64,000 nucleotides of DNA from Peristeroidobacter soli. Lineage in GTDB: Bacteria > Pseudomonadota > Gammaproteobacteria > Steroidobacterales > Steroidobacteraceae. How positions within the stretch are numbered: position 1 is the first letter of the stretch; every line of letters starts with the position of its first letter. The position numbers and the translations under genes are program-made. The DNA is taken from assembly GCF_004138485.1 (NCBI RefSeq), contig NZ_ML142848.1:1772640-1836639 (forward strand), given 5' to 3'. This document shows positions 51,553-59,485 of this stretch, piece by piece. The notes beneath the pieces were generated by a model that was given only the letters and a program-made list of their open reading frames with translations, did no database searches and was not told the origin of the DNA.

Positions 51553-51706
51553 AGCCGGACGCATCGACTACCCTAAGCGAGACGATCTCGATGGTCGCAA
51601 GACCAACTAAATCGAGGTCTCTCGGCTGAGGGTAAAGACTCCGGTACTTAGTTCCCTCGAAGCTCGGCATGAGCAAAGGGCGGTGTCTTCGGACACCGCC
51701 CTTTTT
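51553..51706 (+). ncRNA. candidate structured RNA, copy 2, with intrinsic terminator (sRNA or fusA 3' element)
   Basis: This begins 14 nt after the fusA stop. 51553-51640 aligns ungapped to 31425-31512. Outer stem TACCCT (51569-51574) pairs with AGGGTA (51628-51633). CGAGA/TCTCG and CTCGAT/ATCGAG close inwards on the GGTC-GCAA-GACC hairpin (51593-51604). A second region with GGTACTTAGTTCCC leads into a strong terminator at 51675-51706. The whole would be a transcript of about 150 nt, made alone or processed from the fusA mRNA. I cannot match it to a known RNA family. Confidence 0.55.
51675..51706 (+). terminator. intrinsic terminator
   Basis: A 13-bp stem AAAGGGCGGTGTC/GACACCGCCCTTT with a TTCG tetraloop (51688-51691) is followed by a T-run. 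It is among the strongest terminators in the window. The stop codon of the convergent hydrolase gene touches its 3' edge. Confidence 0.93.
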
Positions 51707-52751
51707 ATTTGCCCATGGCCGGAAGCAAACGATCTCTGAGCCAGAACATCGGCTCGAGCATGTCCGGCTTGTTGAAGCGCGTCGCCGTCACGACCACCAC
51801 GCTGCGCAGCTCGGGCATCACGATCAGGAAGCTGCCGCCATTGCCCTGCGCCCACAACAGCCTGGTCTGCGGCAGCTGCGGATCCTTGGTGTGATCCAGC
51901 CACCATAGATAGCCGTAGCGCTGATTGGCGTTGGGAATATTGGTGCGCTCCTGAGTCATCGCATCGATCCAGGCTTCGGAGACGATCCGCGTTTGTTGGT
52001 ACATGCCCCGGTTCAGCACGAGCTGACCGATCTTCAGCAGGTCATCCGGATCCAATCGCAAGTGGCCGCCGGTATCGACGCCGCGCTTGCCGTCGTAGTA
52101 CTTCCACTCGGCGCGACGCGCTTCGATGGGGATGAACAGATTCTTCAACGCGAACGCATCGGCGGACATGCTCACTGCCGCCGACAGAATCTCGCCCAGC
52201 GCCACGACATTGCCGGTGCAATAAGAAAATTCCTTGCCCGGATCGGTGCGCATCTTCTGCTCGCTCCAGAAGGCGACCCAGTCCTGCTCCTGGTACATCT
52301 TGTCCTCGTGGCCCGGGGACTTCGGATCCCAATCGTTGCAATCCAGACCGCTGCGCATGGTGAGCAGATCTTCGAGCGTCATCGCCGCCTTGCGCGGATC
52401 CTTCTCGAAAACCTGTCGTCGCATCGGGAGCAGGTCCATGACCTTCGATTGCACCGACGGGATGGCGCCCTTGTCGATGGCGATACCGATCAGCAGCGCG
52501 GTGATGGATTTGGTGGCGGAGCGAAGATCCGGCGGCCGCCGCTCCAGCGTGTCCGCGACTGCACGACCGACGATGTTGCCGTCGACCTGCATGATGAATG
52601 ACTCGACGCCGGCATGCTGACCGGACGCAACCTCAGCCGCGATCTGTTCAGCTGGCGCGAGCGTGGCGTCGGCGTGCGCGACGCCGATGCTGAGTGAAAG
52701 TAGCAAGCCACCGATTGTTTTGAGCACCGCAAGCCTCGTCGATCGATCCAT
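51705..52751 (-). CDS. serine beta-lactamase-fold hydrolase
   Basis: A 348-residue exported enzyme. Start ATG 52751 leads straight into the signal peptide (LKTIGGLLLSLSIGVAHA). The serine motif SxxK is RSATKSITALLIG, and the Tyr motif region is GKEFSYCTGNVVALG. A LWAQGNGGSFLIVMPEL segment occupies the position of the KTG-like third motif. It resembles the 6-aminohexanoate hydrolase / esterase EstB group more than true class C beta-lactamases. Periplasmic hydrolysis of an ester or amide is likely; antibiotic resistance is not supported. It stands alone. Confidence 0.85.
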   Translation of the reverse strand: MDRSTRLAVLKTIGGLLLSLSIGVAHADATLAPAEQIAAEVASGQHAGVESFIMQVDGNIVGRAVADTLERRPPDLRSATKSITALLIGIAIDKGAIPSVQSKVMDLLPMRRQVFEKDPRKAAMTLEDLLTMRSGLDCNDWDPKSPGHEDKMYQEQDWVAFWSEQKMRTDPGKEFSYCTGNVVALGEILSAAVSMSADAFALKNLFIPIEARRAEWKYYDGKRGVDTGGHLRLDPDDLLKIGQLVLNRGMYQQTRIVSEAWIDAMTQERTNIPNANQRYGYLWWLDHTKDPQLPQTRLLWAQGNGGSFLIVMPELRSVVVVTATRFNKPDMLEPMFWLRDRLLPAMGK

Positions 52752-52876
52752 TACGCACGCCCGCCAGCGATCTTGCATCGGCCAGAGCCGGACTCGCGCC
52801 CGGCAATATCGACGGCGAGCGGTGGCAAAGCTACAGCTGATGCAGCACTACCTCCGAGTCGTGGCGGGCGTCGATG

Positions 52877-54517
52877 CTAGTCGATGTCGACGAGCTGCAC
52901 CTTGCCGCCGCGGTTGATTCGCAACACATGCCTCACGGCCGGCACGATGTCTTCCGGATCGTGCACGGCCATCACGATCTGTGTTCCTTGTTCAGCCAGT
53001 TGCTCGATGAAACCCAGCACGCTCGCTCGCACATCGCCGTCGAGCCCCGTGCAGGGCTCGTCCAGTAACAACAGCTCCGGATCGTTCATCATGGCGCGCG
53101 CGAACAACGCCAACCGCATCTGCCCGTACGACACTTGTCTCGGGCCGCGAGCGCTCAGATGTTCGATGTTGAAAAACTTCAGCCAGCGAGCGGCGGCCTT
53201 GCGATCCGCTTTGGTCGGCGCGTCGTTCAGGCCGACGCTGGAATAGCGACCGGAGATGACGATCTCCTCGATGGACCTGGCCAGGAAATGATCGGCCTGC
53301 AGCTCCGGCGACACCCAACCGAGTCGACGTTTCCAAGCTTCGATGTGCGTGCCCTTCGGCGCGCCGTCCCGCTCGATCGTGCCGCCCAGCGCGGGATGCA
53401 GATCGCCGTAGATCATATTCAGCAGCGAGCTCTTGCCCGAGCCGTTCGCACCGAGGATGGCCCAGTTCTGACCGCGCCCCAGCGTCCAGTCGAATTTACG
53501 AATGACCGGGCGGTAGTCGCGATAAATCTCGGCGTTGCGAATGACGAACAGCGGCGCGGCGCTCTTCTGCTTGCGCGAATTACCCGAAGCCACCGTCGCA
53601 TCACGAGCCGTAACGGCCGCGGCCGATCTCGGCCGCGCCGTAGAGAGTCGCCCAGCTCGCGCGTGCCCGGAAGCAACGTGGGCTCGTACCTGCGACGTCG
53701 GCACTTTGGCCAAGCGTCCAGCGGCGCCACTCCATCTCCTATCGTCCGCGGCGGCGCCATGCGCCTTCTTATCGCTCGCGGCGGCGGTACGAGACGGCTC
53801 GTCGTCGCGAACTACTGTCTGTTCATGCCCGATCGGCCCGGCTGAAACGATACGTCCCTGCTGGATGTAGGCCACATGCGTCACATTCTTCGGCAACTCC
53901 TTCGGCCGATGCGACGTGATCACCCAGTCATGCCCGCCTCTGGGCTGCTCGAGCGCCTTCTTCAACTTCTCCTTGGCTCTCACATCCAATCCATTGAACA
54001 CTTCATCGAGCAACAACACCGCCGCGGGCCCAGCAAACAAGCGCGCGACCAGAACCAGGCGCCGCTGGCCGTACGACAAACTGAGAATGCGCCGCTGTCT
54101 CAACCCCCACAGCCCGAAGCGCCGTAGAACTCGCGCGACGCGCTCTCGCTGAGCGGAAGTCGGCTGATTCAACGGAATGTCCTCGTCGAACACCCCCGTC
54201 GTCACCACCTGAGTGACCGTGAGATTCCAGTCGTAACGAACGTATTTATCCTGCCGCTCCGGCCCGACGTAAGCGATCTGCTCTTTCATGAGCGAAGACG
54301 TGCGCCGCTGACGCCCGGTGGGCGTCGGCCACACGTCGCCACGAAGCATCTTGAGCAGCATGGTCTTGCCGGAGCCGTTGGCGCCGATCAGCGCCCAGCG
54401 CTCGCCTTCACGCAAGCTGAAGTCGATCTCCTCGAGCGCCTGATGCGCCTCGAAGATCAACGAACAATTGACGAGCTCGATCAGCGGGACGGAGGAGGAG
54501 AGTTTTGCAGCGACCAC
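52877..54517 (-). CDS. duplicated ABC ATPase, ModF-like
   Basis: A 546-residue protein with two ABC domains and no membrane segment. Domain 1 has GANGSGKT (45-52), LSYGQ (147-151) and LLLDE. Domain 2 has GANGSGKS (356-363), VSYGQ and LLLLDEPCTGLD. Residues about 232-322 are a low-complexity Ala/Arg/Ser linker, longer than in E. coli ModF (490 residues). In domain 1 the Walker B reads VLLLDEVFNGLD and the signature is LSYGQ. The role of ModF itself is unsettled. GTG 54517 gives a 37-bp overlap with the MBL gene upstream. Confidence 0.85.
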   Translation of the reverse strand: MVAAKLSSSVPLIELVNCSLIFEAHQALEEIDFSLREGERWALIGANGSGKTMLLKMLRGDVWPTPTGRQRRTSSLMKEQIAYVGPERQDKYVRYDWNLTVTQVVTTGVFDEDIPLNQPTSAQRERVARVLRRFGLWGLRQRRILSLSYGQRRLVLVARLFAGPAAVLLLDEVFNGLDVRAKEKLKKALEQPRGGHDWVITSHRPKELPKNVTHVAYIQQGRIVSAGPIGHEQTVVRDDEPSRTAAASDKKAHGAAADDRRWSGAAGRLAKVPTSQVRAHVASGHARAGRLSTARPRSAAAVTARDATVASGNSRKQKSAAPLFVIRNAEIYRDYRPVIRKFDWTLGRGQNWAILGANGSGKSSLLNMIYGDLHPALGGTIERDGAPKGTHIEAWKRRLGWVSPELQADHFLARSIEEIVISGRYSSVGLNDAPTKADRKAAARWLKFFNIEHLSARGPRQVSYGQMRLALFARAMMNDPELLLLDEPCTGLDGDVRASVLGFIEQLAEQGTQIVMAVHDPEDIVPAVRHVLRINRGGKVQLVDID

Positions 54518-55341
54518 AGGGCGTTGATTGCCGGCGAGTCGCGCACGACCCGGCCGTCTTCTTCAAGTTTCAGCAGATGAGCCAGCAGCGAGCCTTTCGC
54601 CACCGGATGTAAGCGGGAATCGACGTCGTCATACACGCTGACGACCAATGTATCCATATCGGCGGCACCGATGCGGCCGAGACGTTCTACGACCTTGGCC
54701 TCGCGCTGCAGGCGATGCGCGATGATGCGCACGATCTCGGCCTGCGCGTCTTCGATCGTCAGGCCATGGCCGGGCGCGATGCGAGTCGCCGGCTCCTTCT
54801 GCAAACGCGCGAGCGAGCGCAGATAGTCGCCCATGCTGCCATCCGGCGGCCCGATGACCACCGTCGATCCTTGCATCAGATGATCGCCAGTGAACAACAG
54901 GCCCGTGCCTTCGAGCAGATAACAAAGATGATTCGACGCATGCCCCGGCGTATGCAGGGCCTGCAGCGTGAGCGATCCGATCGTCACCCGATCGCCATCG
55001 TTCAACAGCTTGCTCGGGGTGAAGCCAGCATCCTGACGCCCATGCTCCGGCGCCGGCTTGCCCATCACGGTGGCCCCCGTCGCATCGGCAAGGGCCTTGG
55101 CCGCGGGCGAATGATCCGGATGCGTGTGAGTCGCGAGCACCGCGTCGATGCGCCCGCCCGTTTCTCGCAGGATGCGCTCGACATGCACCGCATCCTCCGG
55201 CCCCGGATCGATCACCAGGTAACGATCGTGACCGATCAGATACGTGTTCGTGCCCGGCCCCGTCATGAACCCGGGATTGCGCGCCACCAGCCGGCGCACG
55301 CCGGGAGCGATTGGGTCGAGTTGTCCGGAGCTGAGCGACAT
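54481..55341 (-). CDS. MBL-fold metallo-hydrolase (LACTB2-like)
   Basis: A 286-residue metallo-beta-lactamase-fold enzyme. Metal ligands lie in THTHPDH (71-77), HTPGHASNH and LFTGDHLM, with a later APGHG. The C-terminal helical part (LEEDGRVVR) resembles LACTB2/endoribonuclease-like members with a winged-helix tail. The start PIAPGVRRLVARNPGFMTGPGTNTYLIG is typical. The substrate may be RNA or a thioester. It overlaps the ABC gene and so is likely in one operon with it. Confidence 0.88.
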   Translation of the reverse strand: MSLSSGQLDPIAPGVRRLVARNPGFMTGPGTNTYLIGHDRYLVIDPGPEDAVHVERILRETGGRIDAVLATHTHPDHSPAAKALADATGATVMGKPAPEHGRQDAGFTPSKLLNDGDRVTIGSLTLQALHTPGHASNHLCYLLEGTGLLFTGDHLMQGSTVVIGPPDGSMGDYLRSLARLQKEPATRIAPGHGLTIEDAQAEIVRIIAHRLQREAKVVERLGRIGAADMDTLVVSVYDDVDSRLHPVAKGSLLAHLLKLEEDGRVVRDSPAINALWSLQNSPPPSR

Positions 55342-55485
55342 GCCGCAAGCCTATCACCACTGCCGCCCACCCCGCTCACCGGCACGCGTCAGCGGCTACC
55401 GGGTTTCCGACACCGCTCGCGCCGCAAGATTGACCCACCGCGAGCCTTCACGTATTTTGCGTGAACCGAGTCAGGACCCGCGACA

Positions 55486-55737
55486 ATGGCCGAAAAACAG
55501 AACATCACCGTGGCAATCGAGCCCGCGCTGCTCAAGCAGGCGCGTGCTATCGCCGCTCGCCGCGGCACGAGCATCAGCGCCCTGCTCGCGGAAGAATTGC
55601 GCGGCCTGGTGGCCGAGGACCGCGCCTACGAAACCGCGCACCGGAGGGCCAAGGCTCTGATGCAAGCGGGACTCGACCTCGGGGGCGCCCGCATGGAAAA
55701 CCGGGACGAGATCCATGACCGAAGTCGTTTTCGTTGA
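55486..55737 (+). CDS. ribbon-helix-helix antitoxin of a VapBC-like pair
   Basis: An 83-residue protein with a ribbon-helix-helix-like N-terminus (NITVAIEPALLKQARAIAARRGTSISALLAEELRGLV) expected to bind DNA as a dimer. The C-terminal tail, rich in charged residues, would wrap the toxin. It overlaps the PIN-domain gene by 23 bp, as is common for toxin-antitoxin pairs. The upstream 144 bp contain the probable promoter and autoregulatory site, but no clear operator was seen. Confidence 0.82.
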   Translation: MAEKQNITVAIEPALLKQARAIAARRGTSISALLAEELRGLVAEDRAYETAHRRAKALMQAGLDLGGARMENRDEIHDRSRFR

Positions 55738-56206
55738 TACAAACATTCTGGTCTACGCGCACGACGCGACGGCCGGTGAGAAACACAATCGAGCGGTCCG
55801 GGCGCTGGAGCGCTTGTGGGATGCACAGACGGGACGCATCTCCGTGCAGGTACTCCAGGAATTCTATGTGACGGTGACCAAGAAGCGGGCCACCGCTCGC
55901 ACCACGGCACGTGAGATCGTTCAAGCCTACACGCCCTGGGTTCAGTATCCGACCACGCCCGAAACCATTCTCCGCGCCAGCGACCTGTCCGAATCGGCAC
56001 AGATCTCCTTCTGGGATGCGATGATCGTCGCCTCCGCCGAAGAGGTCGGGGCCTCGCTGCTCTACACGGAAGATCTCAACGACGGCCAGCTCATTGGCGG
56101 CGTGAGAATCATCAATCCGCTGACTCAGTACGACCTGCCGCCGACGACGTCATATTCTGTACATGAACCCGCACCGCCAGCGTATGGGAGCCGCCGCCGA
56201 GGATGA
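55715..56206 (+). CDS. PIN-domain ribonuclease toxin (VapC-like)
   Basis: A 163-residue PIN protein. The acidic metal residues are in place: D8 (FVDTNILVYAHD), E49 (VLQEFYVTV), D101 (SFWDAMIVAS) and D120 (LYTEDLNDG). The PIN fold should end near residue 136; the last 27 residues form a tail that runs 95 bp into the end of the convergent transglutaminase gene. The antitoxin overlaps its start. The target RNA is unknown. Confidence 0.9.
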   Translation: MTEVVFVDTNILVYAHDATAGEKHNRAVRALERLWDAQTGRISVQVLQEFYVTVTKKRATARTTAREIVQAYTPWVQYPTTPETILRASDLSESAQISFWDAMIVASAEEVGASLLYTEDLNDGQLIGGVRIINPLTQYDLPPTTSYSVHEPAPPAYGSRRRG

Positions 56207-57038
56207 CGCCGCGGAGCGGGGAAACGTCGCCGAAGTCGCGTCCCCAGGCGATGGCGATGTGATCCAGGCCGGCGCGGACGCCGTTGGTGGGATCGAACTC
56301 GACCCAGCCGAGCGGTGGGCAGAAGGCGGCGACCCAAGCGTGCGAAGCGTCGGCGCCGACGAGCTGGGACTCGCCGGGGCGAGGATTGGTGCGCAGATAG
56401 CCACTGACATAGCGAGCCGCCAGTCCGCGAGCGCGCAGGCACGCAATCATCAGATGAGCGTAGTCCTGACACACGCCGCGCTTCTCTTCCAACACCTGGA
56501 GCAAGGGCGTCGAAATGTCTGTCACGCCCGGCGTGTACTTCATCTCGCGATATAACTTCATCATCAACGCATCCGCGGCCGCCAGGAGCGGGCGACCGGT
56601 GACAAAACAATCCGCGCCGTACTCCGTGAATGCCTGCTTGATACGAACGTAGGGCGACTCGACGCGATAGCGAATCGCATCGAGCTGTTCATTGCCAGGC
56701 GGTCGCGCCGTATAGAGCAACCGATTGCGCGCGCGTTCCCAAGACTCCGTCGGAGCATCGGTCGCACGCCGCTCGCGCACCTCCACCTTCATCTCGCTGG
56801 TGACGGACAGCTCCTGATGCGGCCGACTGAATTCCAAGCGTCGCAGGGGATTGCCAAAGGCATCGATGGCATCGAGGCTGCCGGAGGGCTCCGGCGTGAT
56901 TTGAATCGACTGCTCGCTGCAGGCCTGATGAGCCATCGCGCGCGGCACTAGATGAAGCAGATGATGGGCGTGCACGACCTCGGCGCTGTACTTGTACAAC
57001 GTCTCGTGCTTCACCCGATAAGTCACCGCCGCGCTCAT
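56112..57038 (-). CDS. transglutaminase-like cysteine peptidase family protein
   Basis: A 308-residue protein. The N-terminal beta-rich domain (YRVKHETLYKYSAEVVHAHHLLHLVPR) is the bacterial transglutaminase N-domain. The catalytic triad is C190 (KRGVCQDYAHLM), H233 (DASHAWVAAF) and D249 (GWVEFDPTNG). It has no signal peptide. It overlaps the ATP-grasp gene by ATGA and is the last gene of the conserved three-gene system. Proteolysis or cross-linking of a peptide made by that system is predicted but not shown. Confidence 0.9.
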   Translation of the reverse strand: MSAAVTYRVKHETLYKYSAEVVHAHHLLHLVPRAMAHQACSEQSIQITPEPSGSLDAIDAFGNPLRRLEFSRPHQELSVTSEMKVEVRERRATDAPTESWERARNRLLYTARPPGNEQLDAIRYRVESPYVRIKQAFTEYGADCFVTGRPLLAAADALMMKLYREMKYTPGVTDISTPLLQVLEEKRGVCQDYAHLMIACLRARGLAARYVSGYLRTNPRPGESQLVGADASHAWVAAFCPPLGWVEFDPTNGVRAGLDHIAIAWGRDFGDVSPLRGVILGGGSHTLAVRVHVQNMTSSAAGRTESAD

Positions 57039-59485
57039 GCGGTCACCGCGTGACGGTCCAGTTCGGTATGAGAGAAATGGCGCATGGACAGCCGATCGGA
57101 CAGCAACGACGCCGCATCCACCATCCTATTCAGCGCCCGAGCAAAGCCTTGCCTGGCCAGCTCGGCGCTATAGCCCAGGCCTTCCAGCGCGCCATAGTCC
57201 GCTTCAACCGTTTCAGTCACGGCCTGCTGAAAGAAATCCACCGCCAGCTCGCCCGCCGATTCACTCAGTTGCTGAGTGATCGCGCAGATCTCCAGGCCGA
57301 GAAACGCCAGCGAGCGCGGATTCTTCGCGTCTCGCACCAGCAGCTGTAATAGAGGCGCCAGCCGGGGGCGATCGAAATATCGAGTGCGATAGGCAATCGT
57401 GCCGCTGGCGATATCCAGAATCCACTCCAGCTCGCCCCGTGTGGGCGCGGCCTCGCTCAGTCGACGCGACAGGAGCATGGCCAGGAATGAAATCCGCTCG
57501 ACCCGCCGGCCCAGCATCATCAGCCGCCACGCGTCGTCCTGAGTCATGTCGTCATGCGCGAATCCCGACAGCGCCGCGCACGACAGCGTCAATCGATCGA
57601 GCGTTTCGCGCACGTCGCTGCTGCTGGAAGAAGCATCGTGATATTGACGCTGCACGACGCCGATAGCTCGCCAGTGCTCCGCCGACAGCCGACCGCGCGC
57701 CTGCGTCGCCGACCATTGCAGCCGCTGCAAGTCCGCGGCGATACCGAGCTGATGCTGAGTATCGAACAAGCTCGCCGCCGGATCGGAATCCATCGGCGTG
57801 ACACCGAGATGCCGGCATGTATCAACCGCACGCGGCCACACTTCGGAGCGACGCTCCAAGGCCAGCGTTCCTCGCAGCAACCGGATCTTGTCCTCACAGC
57901 GTGTCGCGTACCGACCGAGCCAGTAAAGATTCTCGCCAACGCGCGACGGCAAGCTTTCATTGCGAAGCCGGCTGCGCGGCGCGATCTCAGTGATCTGAGA
58001 GCCCTCCTCGCCCTGGCCCAGCACCCACACGTCTTTACTGCCGCCACCGCGCTGAGTCGAAACCACGTCGGCATAGACATCCGACGCAATTCGAGCCATG
58101 CCACCAGGAATCACTTGATATCCATCGGGCCCGGCAATCGCATACACACGCAAAGACAGCGCGCGCCCCGTCAACCCCGTGCCCCGCCACACCGGCGTTT
58201 GCGACAACGCCAGACGCTCTTGAGCGACATAGGCATACGGCCGCGCCCGCAAGCGACGTATCAATCGAGCGCGAGCATCGCGAGTGAGATCTCGGCCAAA
58301 CACGGCTTCGAAGCGCTGATTCGGGAAGGTTGGTTTGATGACCAGACGATCCAGCCCTTCCAGCACTTCTTCGAGCGCCGGCCGCTCGCCGCACCACCAA
58401 GTCGCGACCGACGGCAGTTGCAGCGGCTCGCCGAGCAGCCATTCGCAAATCGATGGCAGAAAACCCAGCCACGCGGCGGACTCGATCACGCCGCTGCCGA
58501 GCGCATTTCCCAACACGACGCGCCCCGCCCGCACCACCTTCAACAATCCCGGGACGCCCAGCGCCGAATCGGCGCGCAGTTCCGCTGGATCGCAAAAGTC
58601 ATCGTCGAGCCGGCGTAGCACCGCGTGCACACGCTTCAGGCCGCTGAGCGTCTTCAGATACAACGTGTCATCGCGCACCGTGAGGTCGGAGCCCTCGACC
58701 AGCGAGAAGCCCAGCTGTCGCGCCAGATACGCGTGTTCGAAATAGGTTTCGTTGAACGGTCCGGGCGTGAGCACGACCGCGAGTGGCATCTCGCTGTCCT
58801 CGACGTTCGCCAGCAATCCATCCCGCAGCGATGCGAACGCACCGCTCAACGGACGCACATTGAGATCGTCGAGCGTATCGGACAGCACGCGCGACACGAT
58901 GCGTCGATTCTCCAGCGCATAGCCAGGACCGGAAGGGGTCTGGGTGCGATCGCTGAGCACCCACCAGCGCCCATCGGGCGAACGCGCCAAGTCGGCGGCG
59001 TACATATAGAGCCAGCGACCGCCTCGCGGGACGGCGCCATGGCACGGCCACAGATAATTCGGATGACCGAAAGCAATCTCCGCCGGCACCGTGCCTTCCT
59101 GGAGCAGCCGCTGCGGACCATACAAATCCGCGAGCACCGAATCGAACAGCCGGGCACGCTGAATCACGCCGCGTTCGATGCTTTGCCACTCCTCCGCCGA
59201 CATGATCACCGGCAGCATGTCGAGCGTCCACAATCGATCGCGCCCCTGCGGATCGGCGTAAACGTTGTAAGTGACGCCGTTCTCGACGATCAACCGTCGG
59301 GCGAGATCGGCGCTGCGCCGGACAGCATCCGGCCCGGCCTGCTCCAATCGCTCCACCAGCGCGCGCCAGTGCGGACGGATGCTGCCATCGGGGGACAACA
59401 GCTCGTCGTAGCGCTGCAGATCGGGCGTATAGGTTTGAAGCGAAGCGGACATTCGAGCCTGAGATACGGACGCAAGAATACTCAC
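57035..59485 (-). CDS. circularly permuted ATP-grasp / alpha-E fusion protein
   Basis: An 816-residue fusion. Residues about 20-500 are a type 2 circularly permuted ATP-grasp domain (YNVYADPQGRDRLWTLDMLPVIMSAEEW; YMYAADLARSPDGRWWVLSDRTQTPSG; LGNALGSGVIES; RTPF-like YAYVAQERLALSQTPVW). From about 509 an alpha-E helical domain (RVGENLYWLGRYATRCEDKIRLLRGTL) runs to the end. In many bacteria these are two separate genes. ATP-grasp enzymes form amide bonds, so a peptide-forming role is predicted. GTG 59485 overlaps the previous stop by GTGA. Confidence 0.9.
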   Translation of the reverse strand: MSILASVSQARMSASLQTYTPDLQRYDELLSPDGSIRPHWRALVERLEQAGPDAVRRSADLARRLIVENGVTYNVYADPQGRDRLWTLDMLPVIMSAEEWQSIERGVIQRARLFDSVLADLYGPQRLLQEGTVPAEIAFGHPNYLWPCHGAVPRGGRWLYMYAADLARSPDGRWWVLSDRTQTPSGPGYALENRRIVSRVLSDTLDDLNVRPLSGAFASLRDGLLANVEDSEMPLAVVLTPGPFNETYFEHAYLARQLGFSLVEGSDLTVRDDTLYLKTLSGLKRVHAVLRRLDDDFCDPAELRADSALGVPGLLKVVRAGRVVLGNALGSGVIESAAWLGFLPSICEWLLGEPLQLPSVATWWCGERPALEEVLEGLDRLVIKPTFPNQRFEAVFGRDLTRDARARLIRRLRARPYAYVAQERLALSQTPVWRGTGLTGRALSLRVYAIAGPDGYQVIPGGMARIASDVYADVVSTQRGGGSKDVWVLGQGEEGSQITEIAPRSRLRNESLPSRVGENLYWLGRYATRCEDKIRLLRGTLALERRSEVWPRAVDTCRHLGVTPMDSDPAASLFDTQHQLGIAADLQRLQWSATQARGRLSAEHWRAIGVVQRQYHDASSSSSDVRETLDRLTLSCAALSGFAHDDMTQDDAWRLMMLGRRVERISFLAMLLSRRLSEAAPTRGELEWILDIASGTIAYRTRYFDRPRLAPLLQLLVRDAKNPRSLAFLGLEICAITQQLSESAGELAVDFFQQAVTETVEADYGALEGLGYSAELARQGFARALNRMVDAASLLSDRLSMRHFSHTELDRHAVTA

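Noticed and set aside
51705-52751. A class C beta-lactamase that would confer antibiotic resistance.
   Set aside because: The Tyr motif is YCTGN rather than YxN in the AmpC setting, and a KTG triad is not clear; the fold group includes esterases and amidases.
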